A DNA stretch of 30,763 bases. It comes from CAYXDO01 sp964463485 (GTDB lineage: Bacteria; Myxococcota; Kuafuiibacteriia; Kuafuiibacteriales; Kuafuiibacteriaceae). Under the pieces are notes generated by a model that worked only from the letters and a program-made list of their open reading frames with translations, made no database searches and was not told where the DNA came from. This document shows positions 10,201 through 18,299 of the stretch, piece by piece. Location: the NCBI GenBank assembly GCA_964463485.1, contig CAYXDO010000141.1, positions 1 through 30,763 of the forward strand, read 5' to 3'. The position numbers and the translations under genes are program-made. Every line of letters begins with the position of its first letter. The stretch's first letter is position 1.

Positions 10201-11031
10201 ATGAGTCTGCGATCCGGCTCGCCGCCCCGAAGGGGGAGTCTCGGCTTTACGTTGCTCGAGGTGTTGGTCGCCTTGGCGCTGCTCTCGATGGCCCTGGTGG
10301 CGGCGACCGGGGTGAGCGCGGGGAGCTTCGACTCGTCGAACTACGCCAAGCACCTCACCGTGGCGACGCTCTTGGCTCGCGGCAAGATGATCGACGTCGA
10401 GGAGCAGCTGAAGAAGGATGGGTTTGGGGACGACGAGAAGGAGTTCGACGGGGACTTCGACGAAGAGGGTTATTCGAAGTTCAAGTGGAAGGCGGTCTGT
10501 CGCCCCGTCGAGGTCGACGTGGGGCAGCTCGTCGGCTCGTTGCTCGGGGGTGACTTCAAGTCCGAGGACTTGCCTGCGCAGCTCGAGTCGTTCCTGGGTG
10601 CCTTCAACAATCAAGGCGACCCGGACCTCGTGGGCAAGGTAGCGGACTCACAACTCAGCCAGCTCATGCAGGGCGGGACGCTGGAGCTGATCTTCAAACA
10701 GGTCGGGGAGACTCTGAAAAAGTCGATCCGCGAGATCACCCTCGAGATCACCTGGGAGGACGGGCGCTATCAGGAGAGCACTCGCTTCGTCGAGTACGTG
10801 GTGACCACGGGCCGGCTGAGTATCCCGGACGGGCAGATTCAGATCCCGGCGACCGCGAGCGGGGATCCGGCCGCGCCCGGGCATCGCACTCTGGACACGC
10901 TGCTTCCGCCCTCCTTACCTGGCGGCCTGAAGCTGCCTCCGGGGCTCAACATCACGGGGCCGGGAGCGGCCGCGGCGAAGTCGGGACAGCGATTTCCGAA
11001 CGAAAAAATCGACACCGGGGAGGGCAAGTGA
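10201..11031 (+). CDS. gspI: Type II secretion minor pseudopilin GspI, enlarged
   Basis: Minor pseudopilin. From the ATG at 10201 it is 276 residues with leader MSLRSGSPPRRGSLG and cut G|FTLLEVLVAL, Glu at +5. The frame is open back to an ATG at 10072 that overlaps the gspH stop as ATGA; that start would give a 58-residue leader. The chosen start is preceded by GGGGA at a suitable distance. Typical GspI proteins are about 120-130 residues. Here the soluble domain contains an acidic insertion and a Gly/Pro-rich tail (last 60 residues) that is likely disordered. Its stop overlaps the next start as GTGA. Confidence 0.87.
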   Translation: MSLRSGSPPRRGSLGFTLLEVLVALALLSMALVAATGVSAGSFDSSNYAKHLTVATLLARGKMIDVEEQLKKDGFGDDEKEFDGDFDEEGYSKFKWKAVCRPVEVDVGQLVGSLLGGDFKSEDLPAQLESFLGAFNNQGDPDLVGKVADSQLSQLMQGGTLELIFKQVGETLKKSIREITLEITWEDGRYQESTRFVEYVVTTGRLSIPDGQIQIPATASGDPAAPGHRTLDTLLPPSLPGGLKLPPGLNITGPGAAAAKSGQRFPNEKIDTGEGK

Positions 11032-11711
11032 AGGCGCCGAAGACGAACCCCGAGGCTGGGCTCACTCTCATAGAGATCGTGCTCGCGGTGTCCATCCTCG
11101 CGATCATGGGAGCCATGACTTATGGGTCCATCGCGCGTGGGTTCGACGCGTACGAGACGGTCACCGAGATCGACGCTCGTTACCACAACGTTCGGGTGGG
11201 GCTCGAGCGCATGACTCGGGAGATCTCTATGGCGTTTCTCACCGCGCCGACGCGGAACGCGGGGCGCGAGGAGATGTGGAAGACGCTGTTTCGCGGTGAG
11301 CCCGGGACTCCGTTTGCGAAGCTCGATTTCACGTCCCTGGCGCACGACGTGCTCTACGCCGACGCGAAGGAGTCTGATCAGTGTGAGATCGGATATTTTG
11401 GCGCGTCGGATCCGGACGATCCGAAGAAGATCAACTTGATGCGCCGGGAGGACCCGAGGATCGACCGGGAGCCCGACGAAGGGGGCCGCGCGTACGTCTT
11501 GGCCGAGAACGTCAAAGATTTGAAGTTTCGGTTCTATGACCCTCGAACTCTCGAATGGACCGATGAGTGGGACACCGAAGATGTGGACTACGCCGGTCGG
11601 CTGCCCACGATCGTCGAGATCAAGCTCGTGGTCGAGGACGAAGACGGCCAGGAGCTTCCGTTCGTCACCAAGACTCGTATCAATCTCCCCAACGCTCTCC
11701 CGAAGTACTGA
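11028..11711 (+). CDS. gspJ: Type II secretion minor pseudopilin GspJ
   Basis: Minor pseudopilin that with GspI and GspK forms the pseudopilus tip complex. The 227-residue protein has an 11-residue leader ending EAG|LTLIEIVLAV, Glu at +5. The segment GLERMTREISMAF after the helix and the C-terminal VVEDEDGQELPFVTKTRI are characteristic of GspJ-type folds. Length is normal for the family. The GTG start overlaps the gspI stop by four bases. Confidence 0.9.
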   Translation: MKAPKTNPEAGLTLIEIVLAVSILAIMGAMTYGSIARGFDAYETVTEIDARYHNVRVGLERMTREISMAFLTAPTRNAGREEMWKTLFRGEPGTPFAKLDFTSLAHDVLYADAKESDQCEIGYFGASDPDDPKKINLMRREDPRIDREPDEGGRAYVLAENVKDLKFRFYDPRTLEWTDEWDTEDVDYAGRLPTIVEIKLVVEDEDGQELPFVTKTRINLPNALPKY

Positions 11712-11713
11712 CC

Positions 11714-12931
11714 ATGCGAGGGATTCATCATCCGCCTGTGCGGACCGCCAAGCGACGACGCCCCGAGCGGCGTGGCATGGCTTTGTTGATGGTGCTCGTC
11801 TTGACGACGGTCCTCGCGGCGTTGGCGGCGGACTTGCAGAACGAGACCTCGGTCAACCTCGCCATGGCCAGGAACGCGCGAGATCAGTACCAAGCGCAGC
11901 TTCACGCCAAGAGCGCGCTCGAGCTCGAGCTCTTCTTCCTCCGGTTTCAGAGTATGTTGAAGCAGTCGATCGGGAAGTACTTTCCGATCCCGCTCTTCGA
12001 GCTCTCGAGTTACTTCGTCTCGTCCGACACGATGAAAGGGATCGTGAAGCGAAAGGGCTCGCCGAGCGACGAGCCGGCCAAGGGAGAGTTGGACGAGGAC
12101 AAGCCTTTCGGGAATTTCGAGGGTTCGTTTTGGGTCGAGCAGGTGGTCGACGAGAATCGCAAGATCAACATCAACAAGGAGGCCGCGACGCGTTGCGCCA
12201 ATCTCGTGCAGCTCCTGTTGGCCGGCGTCTTCGACGATCCGAGGCACGACCGGATGTTCGAGAATCTGGGTGATACTCACGACCCGCTGCGGGCGAGGTT
12301 GGAAGTCATCGCGAACATCACCGACTGGATCGACGGCAACGAGGAAGTGGACACGGTCTGCACGCTGACGGCGGACGCTTCGGTGAGCTCGGTGGCCGAG
12401 GACACTCGGTATAACCACCTACCGTACCAAGTGAGTTACAAGCCGAAGAACGGCCAAATGACGTCCCTGGCCGAGCTTCGGATGGTTCCGCTGGTCAACG
12501 ACGAGTTCATGTCGGCGTTCGCGGACTATTTCACGGTGTGGACGGACGACACCGGAATCAACATGAACACGGCGCAGCCGGAGCTCATTCGGGCGGTGAT
12601 TCGAGCGCTGACGACGGGCGGACCGCAGCCCGGTGACGATCAGAAGTTCATCGAGTTTCAGGAAGAGATGCTGTTGATGCGGGCGATGCCGCCGCCGCTC
12701 AACGTCTTGTCGAAGCCCGCGTTCTTGGCCTTGTTGGACAAGGCTGGAATCAAGATCGACCAGGAGCGCTTCGGGCAGCTCGAGTCGAAGGGTGTATTGC
12801 GGTTCGACGACACGTCCAACGTTTACAAGATCATCGCGGTGGGCCGGGTCGGCGACGCGACCTCGACGCTCACCGTGGTTTGGCGAGACGACCGAAGTAT
12901 CGGCGAGATTCGCTATTATCGGGAGGATTAG
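11714..12931 (+). CDS. gspK: Type II secretion minor pseudopilin GspK
   Basis: Largest minor pseudopilin, capping the pseudopilus tip. The 405-residue protein has a basic leader ending RRG|MALLMVLVL. The +5 residue is Met rather than Glu, which is normal for GspK. Two helix-hairpin-type SAM-like segments typical of the family are visible: NINKEAATRCANLVQLL (about 154-170) and GINMNTAQPELIRAVI (about 280-295). The ATG at 11714 is two bases after the gspJ stop. An upstream in-frame GTG/ATG region at 11567 lies inside gspJ and gives no pseudopilin leader at the N-terminus. Confidence 0.92.
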   Translation: MRGIHHPPVRTAKRRRPERRGMALLMVLVLTTVLAALAADLQNETSVNLAMARNARDQYQAQLHAKSALELELFFLRFQSMLKQSIGKYFPIPLFELSSYFVSSDTMKGIVKRKGSPSDEPAKGELDEDKPFGNFEGSFWVEQVVDENRKININKEAATRCANLVQLLLAGVFDDPRHDRMFENLGDTHDPLRARLEVIANITDWIDGNEEVDTVCTLTADASVSSVAEDTRYNHLPYQVSYKPKNGQMTSLAELRMVPLVNDEFMSAFADYFTVWTDDTGINMNTAQPELIRAVIRALTTGGPQPGDDQKFIEFQEEMLLMRAMPPPLNVLSKPAFLALLDKAGIKIDQERFGQLESKGVLRFDDTSNVYKIIAVGRVGDATSTLTVVWRDDRSIGEIRYYRED

Positions 12932-12933
12932 GG

Positions 12934-14592
12934 ATGCCTCAGAGATTCGTTGGTGTCGACGTCGGCGCGTACTCGGTCAAGGCCGTCGTCTTGGAAGACA
13001 GTATTCGCGGCCACCGCGTGGTGGCGGCGAAGGAGCTCCCGTACCCACCGCTCGAGGGCTCGGCCACGTCCGACGATCTCCGGTCTCGGCGAGAAGCGAC
13101 GATCCGAGTCCTGCTCGCGGATCCTGCGCTGGCCTCGGATCGTTATGTTGCGGCGTTTCCGGGGGAGAATGTGACTCTGCGCTTCGTGACTCTGCCTTTC
13201 ACCGACGCGAAGAAGGTGGAGCTGGCGTTGCCGAGTGAGGTGGCGGACATGGTTCCGTTCGATCTCGACGAGGCGATCTTGAGTCACGAGATCATCGAGA
13301 AGCGAGACGACGGCTGCTCGTCGCTGGCCGCGCTGGTGAAGCGAGACCGCGTGGAGTCCTTTTTGGCCGAAGCGGCCGCGGCGGGGCTCGATCCCCGGAG
13401 CATCGTCGTCGACGTCTTGGCGCTCTTCAACCTCTACTCTCACTACTTATCCAATGACGGGAGCAAGGCAGAGTCACCGTCGGCGGCCATCCCGGGGACC
13501 GACACCTTCGTGTTGCCGCGCCCGGGCGGACCGCCGGACGCTCGCCTGGTCGTCGACATCGGTCACACGAGGACTCTGGTGTTGGCGGCCGGGGAACACG
13601 GCGTGGCGCACGTGCGAGTCATTCGCGCAGGGGGCGCGGACGTGACCGCGGCGATCGCCGAGGCCTTCGGGATCTCGTCGGAGGAGGCGGAGGAGCGCAA
13701 GCGAACCGTGGGCTTCGTCGCGTCGACGCGCCATCCCGCGCCGAGTGAAGACGACGACAAGATGAGCGCGGCGATTCAGAGAGGCCTGAAGACGCTGATC
13801 GGGGAGCTTCGAAGGACGCTCGCTTCGATCCGCTCGGAGCGTCGCGTGAGGGTCGCTCGGATCGACTTGTTGGGCGGTGGGTCTCGGATTCGAAATCTCG
13901 CGCCGCACCTCGCAGAGCACCTCAACACGCCGGCCGCCCACGCGGTCGCCGTCGAGCAGATCGTCGAGCCCTTCGTGGAAGCCGGGCGTCGATCGGCCTT
14001 CGCGGTGGCGCTCGGCGCGGCCTTGCGGCTCGCGGGCGACGCCAAGGTTTCGCAAATCGAGCTACGCGTGGATGAGTTTGCTTACGCCGGGCAGCTCGAG
14101 CAGCTCGTGGCCAGAGTCCCCATCGTGTTGGCGTCGGCCGCGGCGATCGTCGTGCTGTTGGCGGCCAACGTCTGGATGAGTTACCACACGGTGTCCGGGC
14201 GGGAGAAAGAGATCGACAAGGCGTTCTGCTCGGTCACCAAGGAAGTCGTGGGTCGCGAAGTCTGTGAGCCGAAGCTCGCCATCGAGGCGATGAAGCAGCC
14301 CGTGAGCGAGATCGGGAACGTGAAGCTGCCCGAGCGGAGCGCGCTGAACGTGGCGGCCGAGTTGTCCGAGCGCATTCCGAAGACGCTCGACGTGAAGATC
14401 GAAGAGATCGACATCAGCCCCGATCGGGCGCGGCTCGTGGGGAACACGGCGAGCTTCGACGCGGTCGATCAAATCGTCGCCGAGTACGAGAAGGACACCT
14501 GTTACAAGGAAATCAAGAAGGGCAACTTGAGGAAGACCGCGGCCGGCGACCGAGTGGAATTTCAACTCACCATTCAGCTGGAGTGTTCGTGA
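12934..14592 (+). CDS. gspL: Type II secretion platform protein GspL (actin-like)
   Basis: Bitopic inner-membrane protein that recruits GspE. The 552-residue protein has a cytoplasmic actin-like ATPase fold similar to PilM. The phosphate-1 loop is GVDVGAYSVKAVVL (7-20), a second phosphate-binding strand is VVDIGHTRTLVL (206-217), and the adenosine-side motif is LLGGGSRIRNL (312-322). One membrane segment (about 395-413) is followed by a PilN-like periplasmic domain. The retained nucleotide loops make it look more like a PilM-PilN fusion than the E. coli-type GspL. The ATG at 12934 has GGGAGG eight bases upstream and follows the gspK stop by two bases. Confidence 0.9.
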   Translation: MPQRFVGVDVGAYSVKAVVLEDSIRGHRVVAAKELPYPPLEGSATSDDLRSRREATIRVLLADPALASDRYVAAFPGENVTLRFVTLPFTDAKKVELALPSEVADMVPFDLDEAILSHEIIEKRDDGCSSLAALVKRDRVESFLAEAAAAGLDPRSIVVDVLALFNLYSHYLSNDGSKAESPSAAIPGTDTFVLPRPGGPPDARLVVDIGHTRTLVLAAGEHGVAHVRVIRAGGADVTAAIAEAFGISSEEAEERKRTVGFVASTRHPAPSEDDDKMSAAIQRGLKTLIGELRRTLASIRSERRVRVARIDLLGGGSRIRNLAPHLAEHLNTPAAHAVAVEQIVEPFVEAGRRSAFAVALGAALRLAGDAKVSQIELRVDEFAYAGQLEQLVARVPIVLASAAAIVVLLAANVWMSYHTVSGREKEIDKAFCSVTKEVVGREVCEPKLAIEAMKQPVSEIGNVKLPERSALNVAAELSERIPKTLDVKIEEIDISPDRARLVGNTASFDAVDQIVAEYEKDTCYKEIKKGNLRKTAAGDRVEFQLTIQLECS

Positions 14593-15146
14593 TGCAGACG
14601 AGGTTGGGTTCATTGACCGCGGCGTTCGGTCGGCTCTCGAGCCGCGAGCAGCTCATGGTGTTGTTCGTGGGCTTCGGGCTGATGTTCGTGGTGCTCTTTT
14701 TCGGTGGATTTCTGGTCACCAAGGACCTGAAGGCTCGCGAAGCTCGTATCGCGGCCAAGGCGAAGAGTCTCACGGAGCTCGGGAGCTTGCGCACCGACTA
14801 TGCGCGTCGGTTGTCCGCGCAGAATCGATTGGCCGAGCAAATCAAGCAGAACGGGAGCGTTCGGTTGCTCTCGTACATCGAAGAGGTGGGGAAGGCGGCG
14901 AACGTCAGCCTCGACAAAGCCGCCGAACGACCGGGCCAAGGCTTTGGCGAAGCGCTCAAGGAGGAGGACGCCGAGGTCCTCGTCTCGAACGTCAGCATGG
15001 ACCGGCTGTATGACTTCCTTCGTCGCATCGAGGAGGGGAACGCACTCGTGAAAGTTCGTAAGCTCAAGGTGAAGAAACGATATGACAACGCGCAACGTCT
15101 CGACGCGACGGTGACCGTCGGGACGTTCAAGCTCCAAGAGTCGTGA
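14592..15146 (+). CDS. gspM: Type II secretion platform protein GspM
   Basis: Small bitopic platform protein that pairs with GspL and is related to PilO. From the ATG at 14592, which overlaps the gspL stop by one base, it is 184 residues. It has a cytoplasmic start, one membrane segment (about 21-43), a helical stretch, and a ferredoxin-like periplasmic domain ending in alternating beta strands (VRKLKVKKRY, TVTVGTFKL). GTG codons at 14583 and 14589 are alternatives that add one to three residues. Assignment rests on topology and position between gspL and gspN. Confidence 0.85.
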   Translation: MQTRLGSLTAAFGRLSSREQLMVLFVGFGLMFVVLFFGGFLVTKDLKAREARIAAKAKSLTELGSLRTDYARRLSAQNRLAEQIKQNGSVRLLSYIEEVGKAANVSLDKAAERPGQGFGEALKEEDAEVLVSNVSMDRLYDFLRRIEEGNALVKVRKLKVKKRYDNAQRLDATVTVGTFKLQES

Positions 15147-16027
15147 TCATGTTGCGCGCCTTCGGTTATGCAGGTTTTTTTCTGCTGAGCGTGATTTTCG
15201 GCCTCTACGAGACGTTTCCGTGGAACTCGGTCAAAGACCGCCTCTTCGACCAAGCGCGTAAAGAAGCCGGGATCGAGCTCACCGCCGCCGATTTCGGTCC
15301 GAGCTGGCTCACCGGCTTCGAAGTGAAGAAGCTCCGTATCAAACCTTCACCGCTCTCCGAGACTTGGATCGAGCTGGATGAGGCGGGGGGCCGCGTCGCG
15401 CTGTTGCCTTTGCTCCGAAAGAAAGTCGCGGGTTCGATCTGGGCCGAGGCCGGCAAGGGTTCGATCGAGGGATCGTTCATCTCCGACGAGGCCGTGCTCG
15501 AGGTCGACGCCGAGATCGCAGAGGTGGATTTTGGCCAGGTGCAGGGGCTGCGGGATTGGAGCGGTTTGCCGCTCGAAGGGAAGATCTCACTCGACCTGAG
15601 TCTGTCGCTCGACAAGAAGGAGCAGAAGAACACCAAGGGCAAGCTCCTGTTCAGCACCAAAGGGCTCAAGACTCTCCCAGGAGGCAAGGCGGGTCCGCTG
15701 CCCGTGCCCGAGTTCGAGATCGGCGCGATCAAGCTGGAAGCTCCGATCAAAGAGGGAAAGCTCATGTTCGAGAAGTCCAAGCTCGACGGAACCGACCTCG
15801 GGATTCGCATCGACGGCTCCGTTCAGCTCGGCTGGCCGCTGGCGCGTTCGATGGCGAATCTCGACGTGGGTCTCAAGCCCAGCGAGAAGATCTTTGCCGC
15901 CGATCCATTGCTGAAGCCGCTGCTCAACAACTTCAACCGAACCAAGGACGATGAAGGTTTCTATCACGTGATTCTGAGTGGTCCGGTGAAGAGCCTTCGC
16001 CCGCGCGCCGGCGCAGGGAAAGGCTGA
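15143..16027 (+). CDS. gspN: Type II secretion protein GspN
   Basis: Membrane-anchored periplasmic protein of the GspN type found at the end of deltaproteobacterial T2SS operons. It is AsmA-like, with one N-terminal membrane segment (about 8-24) and a beta-rich periplasmic body. The segment FPWNSVKDRL soon after the membrane helix and the later PLEGKISLDL are typical of the family. Its precise role in secretion is not settled. The GTG at 15143 overlaps the gspM stop as GTGA (294 residues); an ATG at 15149 has AAGAG eight bases upstream and is equally likely (292 residues). Confidence 0.83.
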   Translation: MIMLRAFGYAGFFLLSVIFGLYETFPWNSVKDRLFDQARKEAGIELTAADFGPSWLTGFEVKKLRIKPSPLSETWIELDEAGGRVALLPLLRKKVAGSIWAEAGKGSIEGSFISDEAVLEVDAEIAEVDFGQVQGLRDWSGLPLEGKISLDLSLSLDKKEQKNTKGKLLFSTKGLKTLPGGKAGPLPVPEFEIGAIKLEAPIKEGKLMFEKSKLDGTDLGIRIDGSVQLGWPLARSMANLDVGLKPSEKIFAADPLLKPLLNNFNRTKDDEGFYHVILSGPVKSLRPRAGAGKG

Positions 16028-16029
16028 TC

Positions 16030-17037
16030 GTGGCGGCTCGGGTGTATCGAGAGGGCGACGCCGACCCGAAGAAGCTCGTGGGTCTGCGTGTCGCGGTGCT
16101 CGGATTTGGAAGTCAGGGGCGCGCTCATGCGCTGAACTTACGTGACTCGGGAGTGAGTGTCGTAGTCGGTCTTCCGGCCGCGAGCGCATCGAGGGCGCGC
16201 GCGGATGAGTATGGGTTCGAGGTCCGCTTGCCGTTCGAAGCGGTGAGGGGAGCGAACGTCGTGTCGATGTTGGTGCCGGACGAGGGTCAAGCCGAGGTGT
16301 ATCGGGACGCGGTGGCGCCGCACGCGAGCGAAGGCGCTGCGTTGCGAGCGTTGATTTTTGCGCATGGCTTTGCGATCCGCTTTGGGACTGTAGCTCCGCC
16401 GAGTCACGTCGATGTACTGCTGGTGGCTCCGGCGGCGCCAGGACGGGCTTTGCGCAGCGCCTTCGAGGCGGGTCTTGGAGTCGCGGGGGTCTTCGGAGTG
16501 GGTCAGGACGCTACCGGAGAGGGTAAGGCGCTGGCGCTGTCTTACGCTCGGGCGATTGGCCTCTTGCGATCTGGCGTCGTCGAGACGAGCTTTCGCGAGG
16601 AGACGGAATGCGATTTGTTTGGGGAGCAAGTAGTCGTGTGCGGCGGTCTGACGTCGCTCGTGACCGCCGCTTTCGAGACGTTGGTCTCGGCGGGCTATCA
16701 GCCGGAGATCGCGTATTTCGAGTGTGCCCAGCAGCTTCGTCTCCTCGCCGACATGATTTCGGATCTGGGCATCTCCGGCATGCGCCGCGGGATCTCGGGT
16801 ACCGCTCGGTATGGGGATCTGACGCGAGGGCCGCGAGTGATCGGGCCTGCATCGAGGGACGCGATGGTGTCGATCCTTCGGGAGGTGCAGGATGGCACCT
16901 TTGCGCGAGAATGGATTGCCGAGCACGAAGGGGGTCGGCGGAGGTTGTCGGCGTTGATGGCTCAGGCCGAGGCGCACCCGATCGAAGGAGTGGGTGCGCG
17001 TGTGCGAGCGCTCGCCGGCGTGGTGGCGGGGGAGTGA
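16030..17037 (+). CDS. Divergent ketol-acid reductoisomerase-like protein with altered active site
   Basis: The 335-residue protein aligns over its whole length with class I ketol-acid reductoisomerase (IlvC), the NADPH- and Mg-dependent second step of valine/isoleucine synthesis. Seen: Rossmann loop GFGSQGRAHALNLRDSG (25-41), AHGF with His112, metal ligands Asp195 and Glu199 in DLFGEQ, Glu231 in YFEC, and Ser256. Compared with Pseudomonas aeruginosa IlvC, the active-site Lys130 (VAPK) is Ala135 here, and the metal ligand Glu230 is Gln235. The NADPH phosphate loop GLRxGS reads GLPAAS, and the usual TAEYG reads TARYG. It may have lost or changed activity, so the ilvC symbol is withheld. GTG start two bases after gspN; ilvE-like gene follows by 13 bases. 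Confidence 0.85.
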   Translation: MAARVYREGDADPKKLVGLRVAVLGFGSQGRAHALNLRDSGVSVVVGLPAASASRARADEYGFEVRLPFEAVRGANVVSMLVPDEGQAEVYRDAVAPHASEGAALRALIFAHGFAIRFGTVAPPSHVDVLLVAPAAPGRALRSAFEAGLGVAGVFGVGQDATGEGKALALSYARAIGLLRSGVVETSFREETECDLFGEQVVVCGGLTSLVTAAFETLVSAGYQPEIAYFECAQQLRLLADMISDLGISGMRRGISGTARYGDLTRGPRVIGPASRDAMVSILREVQDGTFAREWIAEHEGGRRRLSALMAQAEAHPIEGVGARVRALAGVVAGE

Positions 17038-17050
17038 ACGGAGGATTCAG

Positions 17051-17989
17051 ATGAGCGCACGAGCGCCGGTCAGCAAAGTCGGAAAATACGCTTGGTACAA
17101 CGGTGAGATCGTCGAGACGAGCTCCATTCAGCTCAGCGTGTCGACGAACGTCGCGCACTACGGCAGCGGCGTGTTCGAAGGCATACGATTTTACGAGACC
17201 CCGAAGGGTCCAGCGGTATTTCGGTTGATGGACCACATGAAGCGGCTGGTTCGAGGCTCCCGCTTTTACAGCCTCGACTTGAAGTGGTCCGCGGAACAAC
17301 TTGCAGCAGCAACGATCGCGGTCATCGTCAAGGAGGGGACGAACGCGGGTTACATTCGTCCGCTCGTTTATTTTGGCGAGGGTCCGATTCACTTGCGCGC
17401 GAAGGCTGGCTGTCCGACCGACGCGTTCATCGTGACGAGATCGATCACGGTCTATCTCGGCGAAGAGAACGTGGAGCGTGGTGTTCGGGTGACGGTGACG
17501 AAGTGGCGCAAGGCGCACTTCACCGCGGTGCCGACCAGCGCGAAGGGTTGCGGGCAGTATGCGAACTCCGTGCTCGCGGTGCACGAGGCCATGGAGCGCG
17601 GGTACGACGAGGCCTTGCTGTTGAATCAGGACGGAACGGTCGCGGAGGGATCGGGAGAGAACGTCTTCTGGGTTCGCGACGGAAAGATCTACACGAACGA
17701 CGCGACGAGCTCCATCCTGCCCGGAATCACACGCGACACGATTCTGACTTTGGCGAGGGACTCAGGTATTCCTTCGGAGGTCCGTCCGTTCACGCTTCCC
17801 GAGTTGCTCGACGCGGACGAGATGTTTCTGACGGGCACGGCCGCGGAGGTGACGTTGGTGCGGGAGCTCGACGGCAGAATGTATCCGACCGGGCCGTCCA
17901 CGATCGGCTACGCGCTACAAAAGAAGTATCAAGACGTAGTTCACGGTCGCGCACCCGGCTACGAACGGTGGCTCACGCCGGTGCGCTGA
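17051..17989 (+). CDS. ilvE: Branched-chain amino acid aminotransferase
   Basis: Class IV PLP-dependent aminotransferase that interconverts branched-chain amino acids and their 2-oxo acids. The 312 residues match IlvE length. The PLP Lys is Lys165 in PTSAKGCGQY, which replaces the more common AKAGGNY pattern with GCGQY. Also seen are SGVFEGIR (39-46), EGSGENVF (199-206), LPGITRDTIL, and the phosphate-binding TGTAAEVT near the C-terminus. The ATG at 17051 has GGAGG six bases upstream; an upstream in-frame GTG at 16994 lies in the previous gene. A D-amino-acid transaminase or aminodeoxychorismate lyase is less likely given the IlvE-type EGIRFYET region. It is probably the last gene of the gsp transcript. 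Confidence 0.93.
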   Translation: MSARAPVSKVGKYAWYNGEIVETSSIQLSVSTNVAHYGSGVFEGIRFYETPKGPAVFRLMDHMKRLVRGSRFYSLDLKWSAEQLAAATIAVIVKEGTNAGYIRPLVYFGEGPIHLRAKAGCPTDAFIVTRSITVYLGEENVERGVRVTVTKWRKAHFTAVPTSAKGCGQYANSVLAVHEAMERGYDEALLLNQDGTVAEGSGENVFWVRDGKIYTNDATSSILPGITRDTILTLARDSGIPSEVRPFTLPELLDADEMFLTGTAAEVTLVRELDGRMYPTGPSTIGYALQKKYQDVVHGRAPGYERWLTPVR

Positions 17990-18189
17990 GTACAGGTCCC
18001 CGCAGATTCGTGATCCCGAGAGAAACCACAGAGAGCGCAGAGCCGAAGCCCACAGATGATGGAATGATGGAATGAGCAATTCTTCGTGTCCTCCGCGTCG
18101 TCTCCGCGTCCTCCGTGGTTTCAGCCTGGTCACGAACGACTGAGTACAGGTCCCCGCGAGCTCGCGACCATCGGAAAAACCACAGAGTC
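17986..18189. repeat. Palindromic ACCACAGAG-type intergenic repeat with a second partial copy
   Basis: CTGAGTACAGGTCCCCGC occurs at 17986-18003, where it includes the ilvE stop codon, and again at 18140-18157. Each is followed by a related arm ending in AACCACAGAG. The first arm (18006-18042) is roughly complementary to 18102-18139, so 18006-18139 can fold into a long imperfect hairpin; the second copy (18140-18189) has only the left arm. This looks like a small non-coding mobile or REP-like repeat family. The rest of the 310-base gap to 18300 holds no gene. Confidence 0.75.
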
Positions 18190-18299
18190 GACGGGGCGGT
18201 GTTTCGCTTTGAGCCCAGAATAACTCGCCTGGTCTTTTCGTCGAAGAGTCCATGCTAGGCTCTCCCCGTCCGGCCGCTGTTGGCCTAGTATCGACGGCT

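Noticed and set aside
11774..11790. Missing Glu at +5 of GspK as an anomaly
   Set aside because: Lack of Glu at this position is the normal state for GspK pseudopilins.
18255..18288. CTAGGC/GCCTAG inverted repeat upstream of the secreted protein as an operator
   Set aside because: Six-base arms 22 bases apart are likely by chance in GC-rich DNA, and no regulator gene lies nearby.
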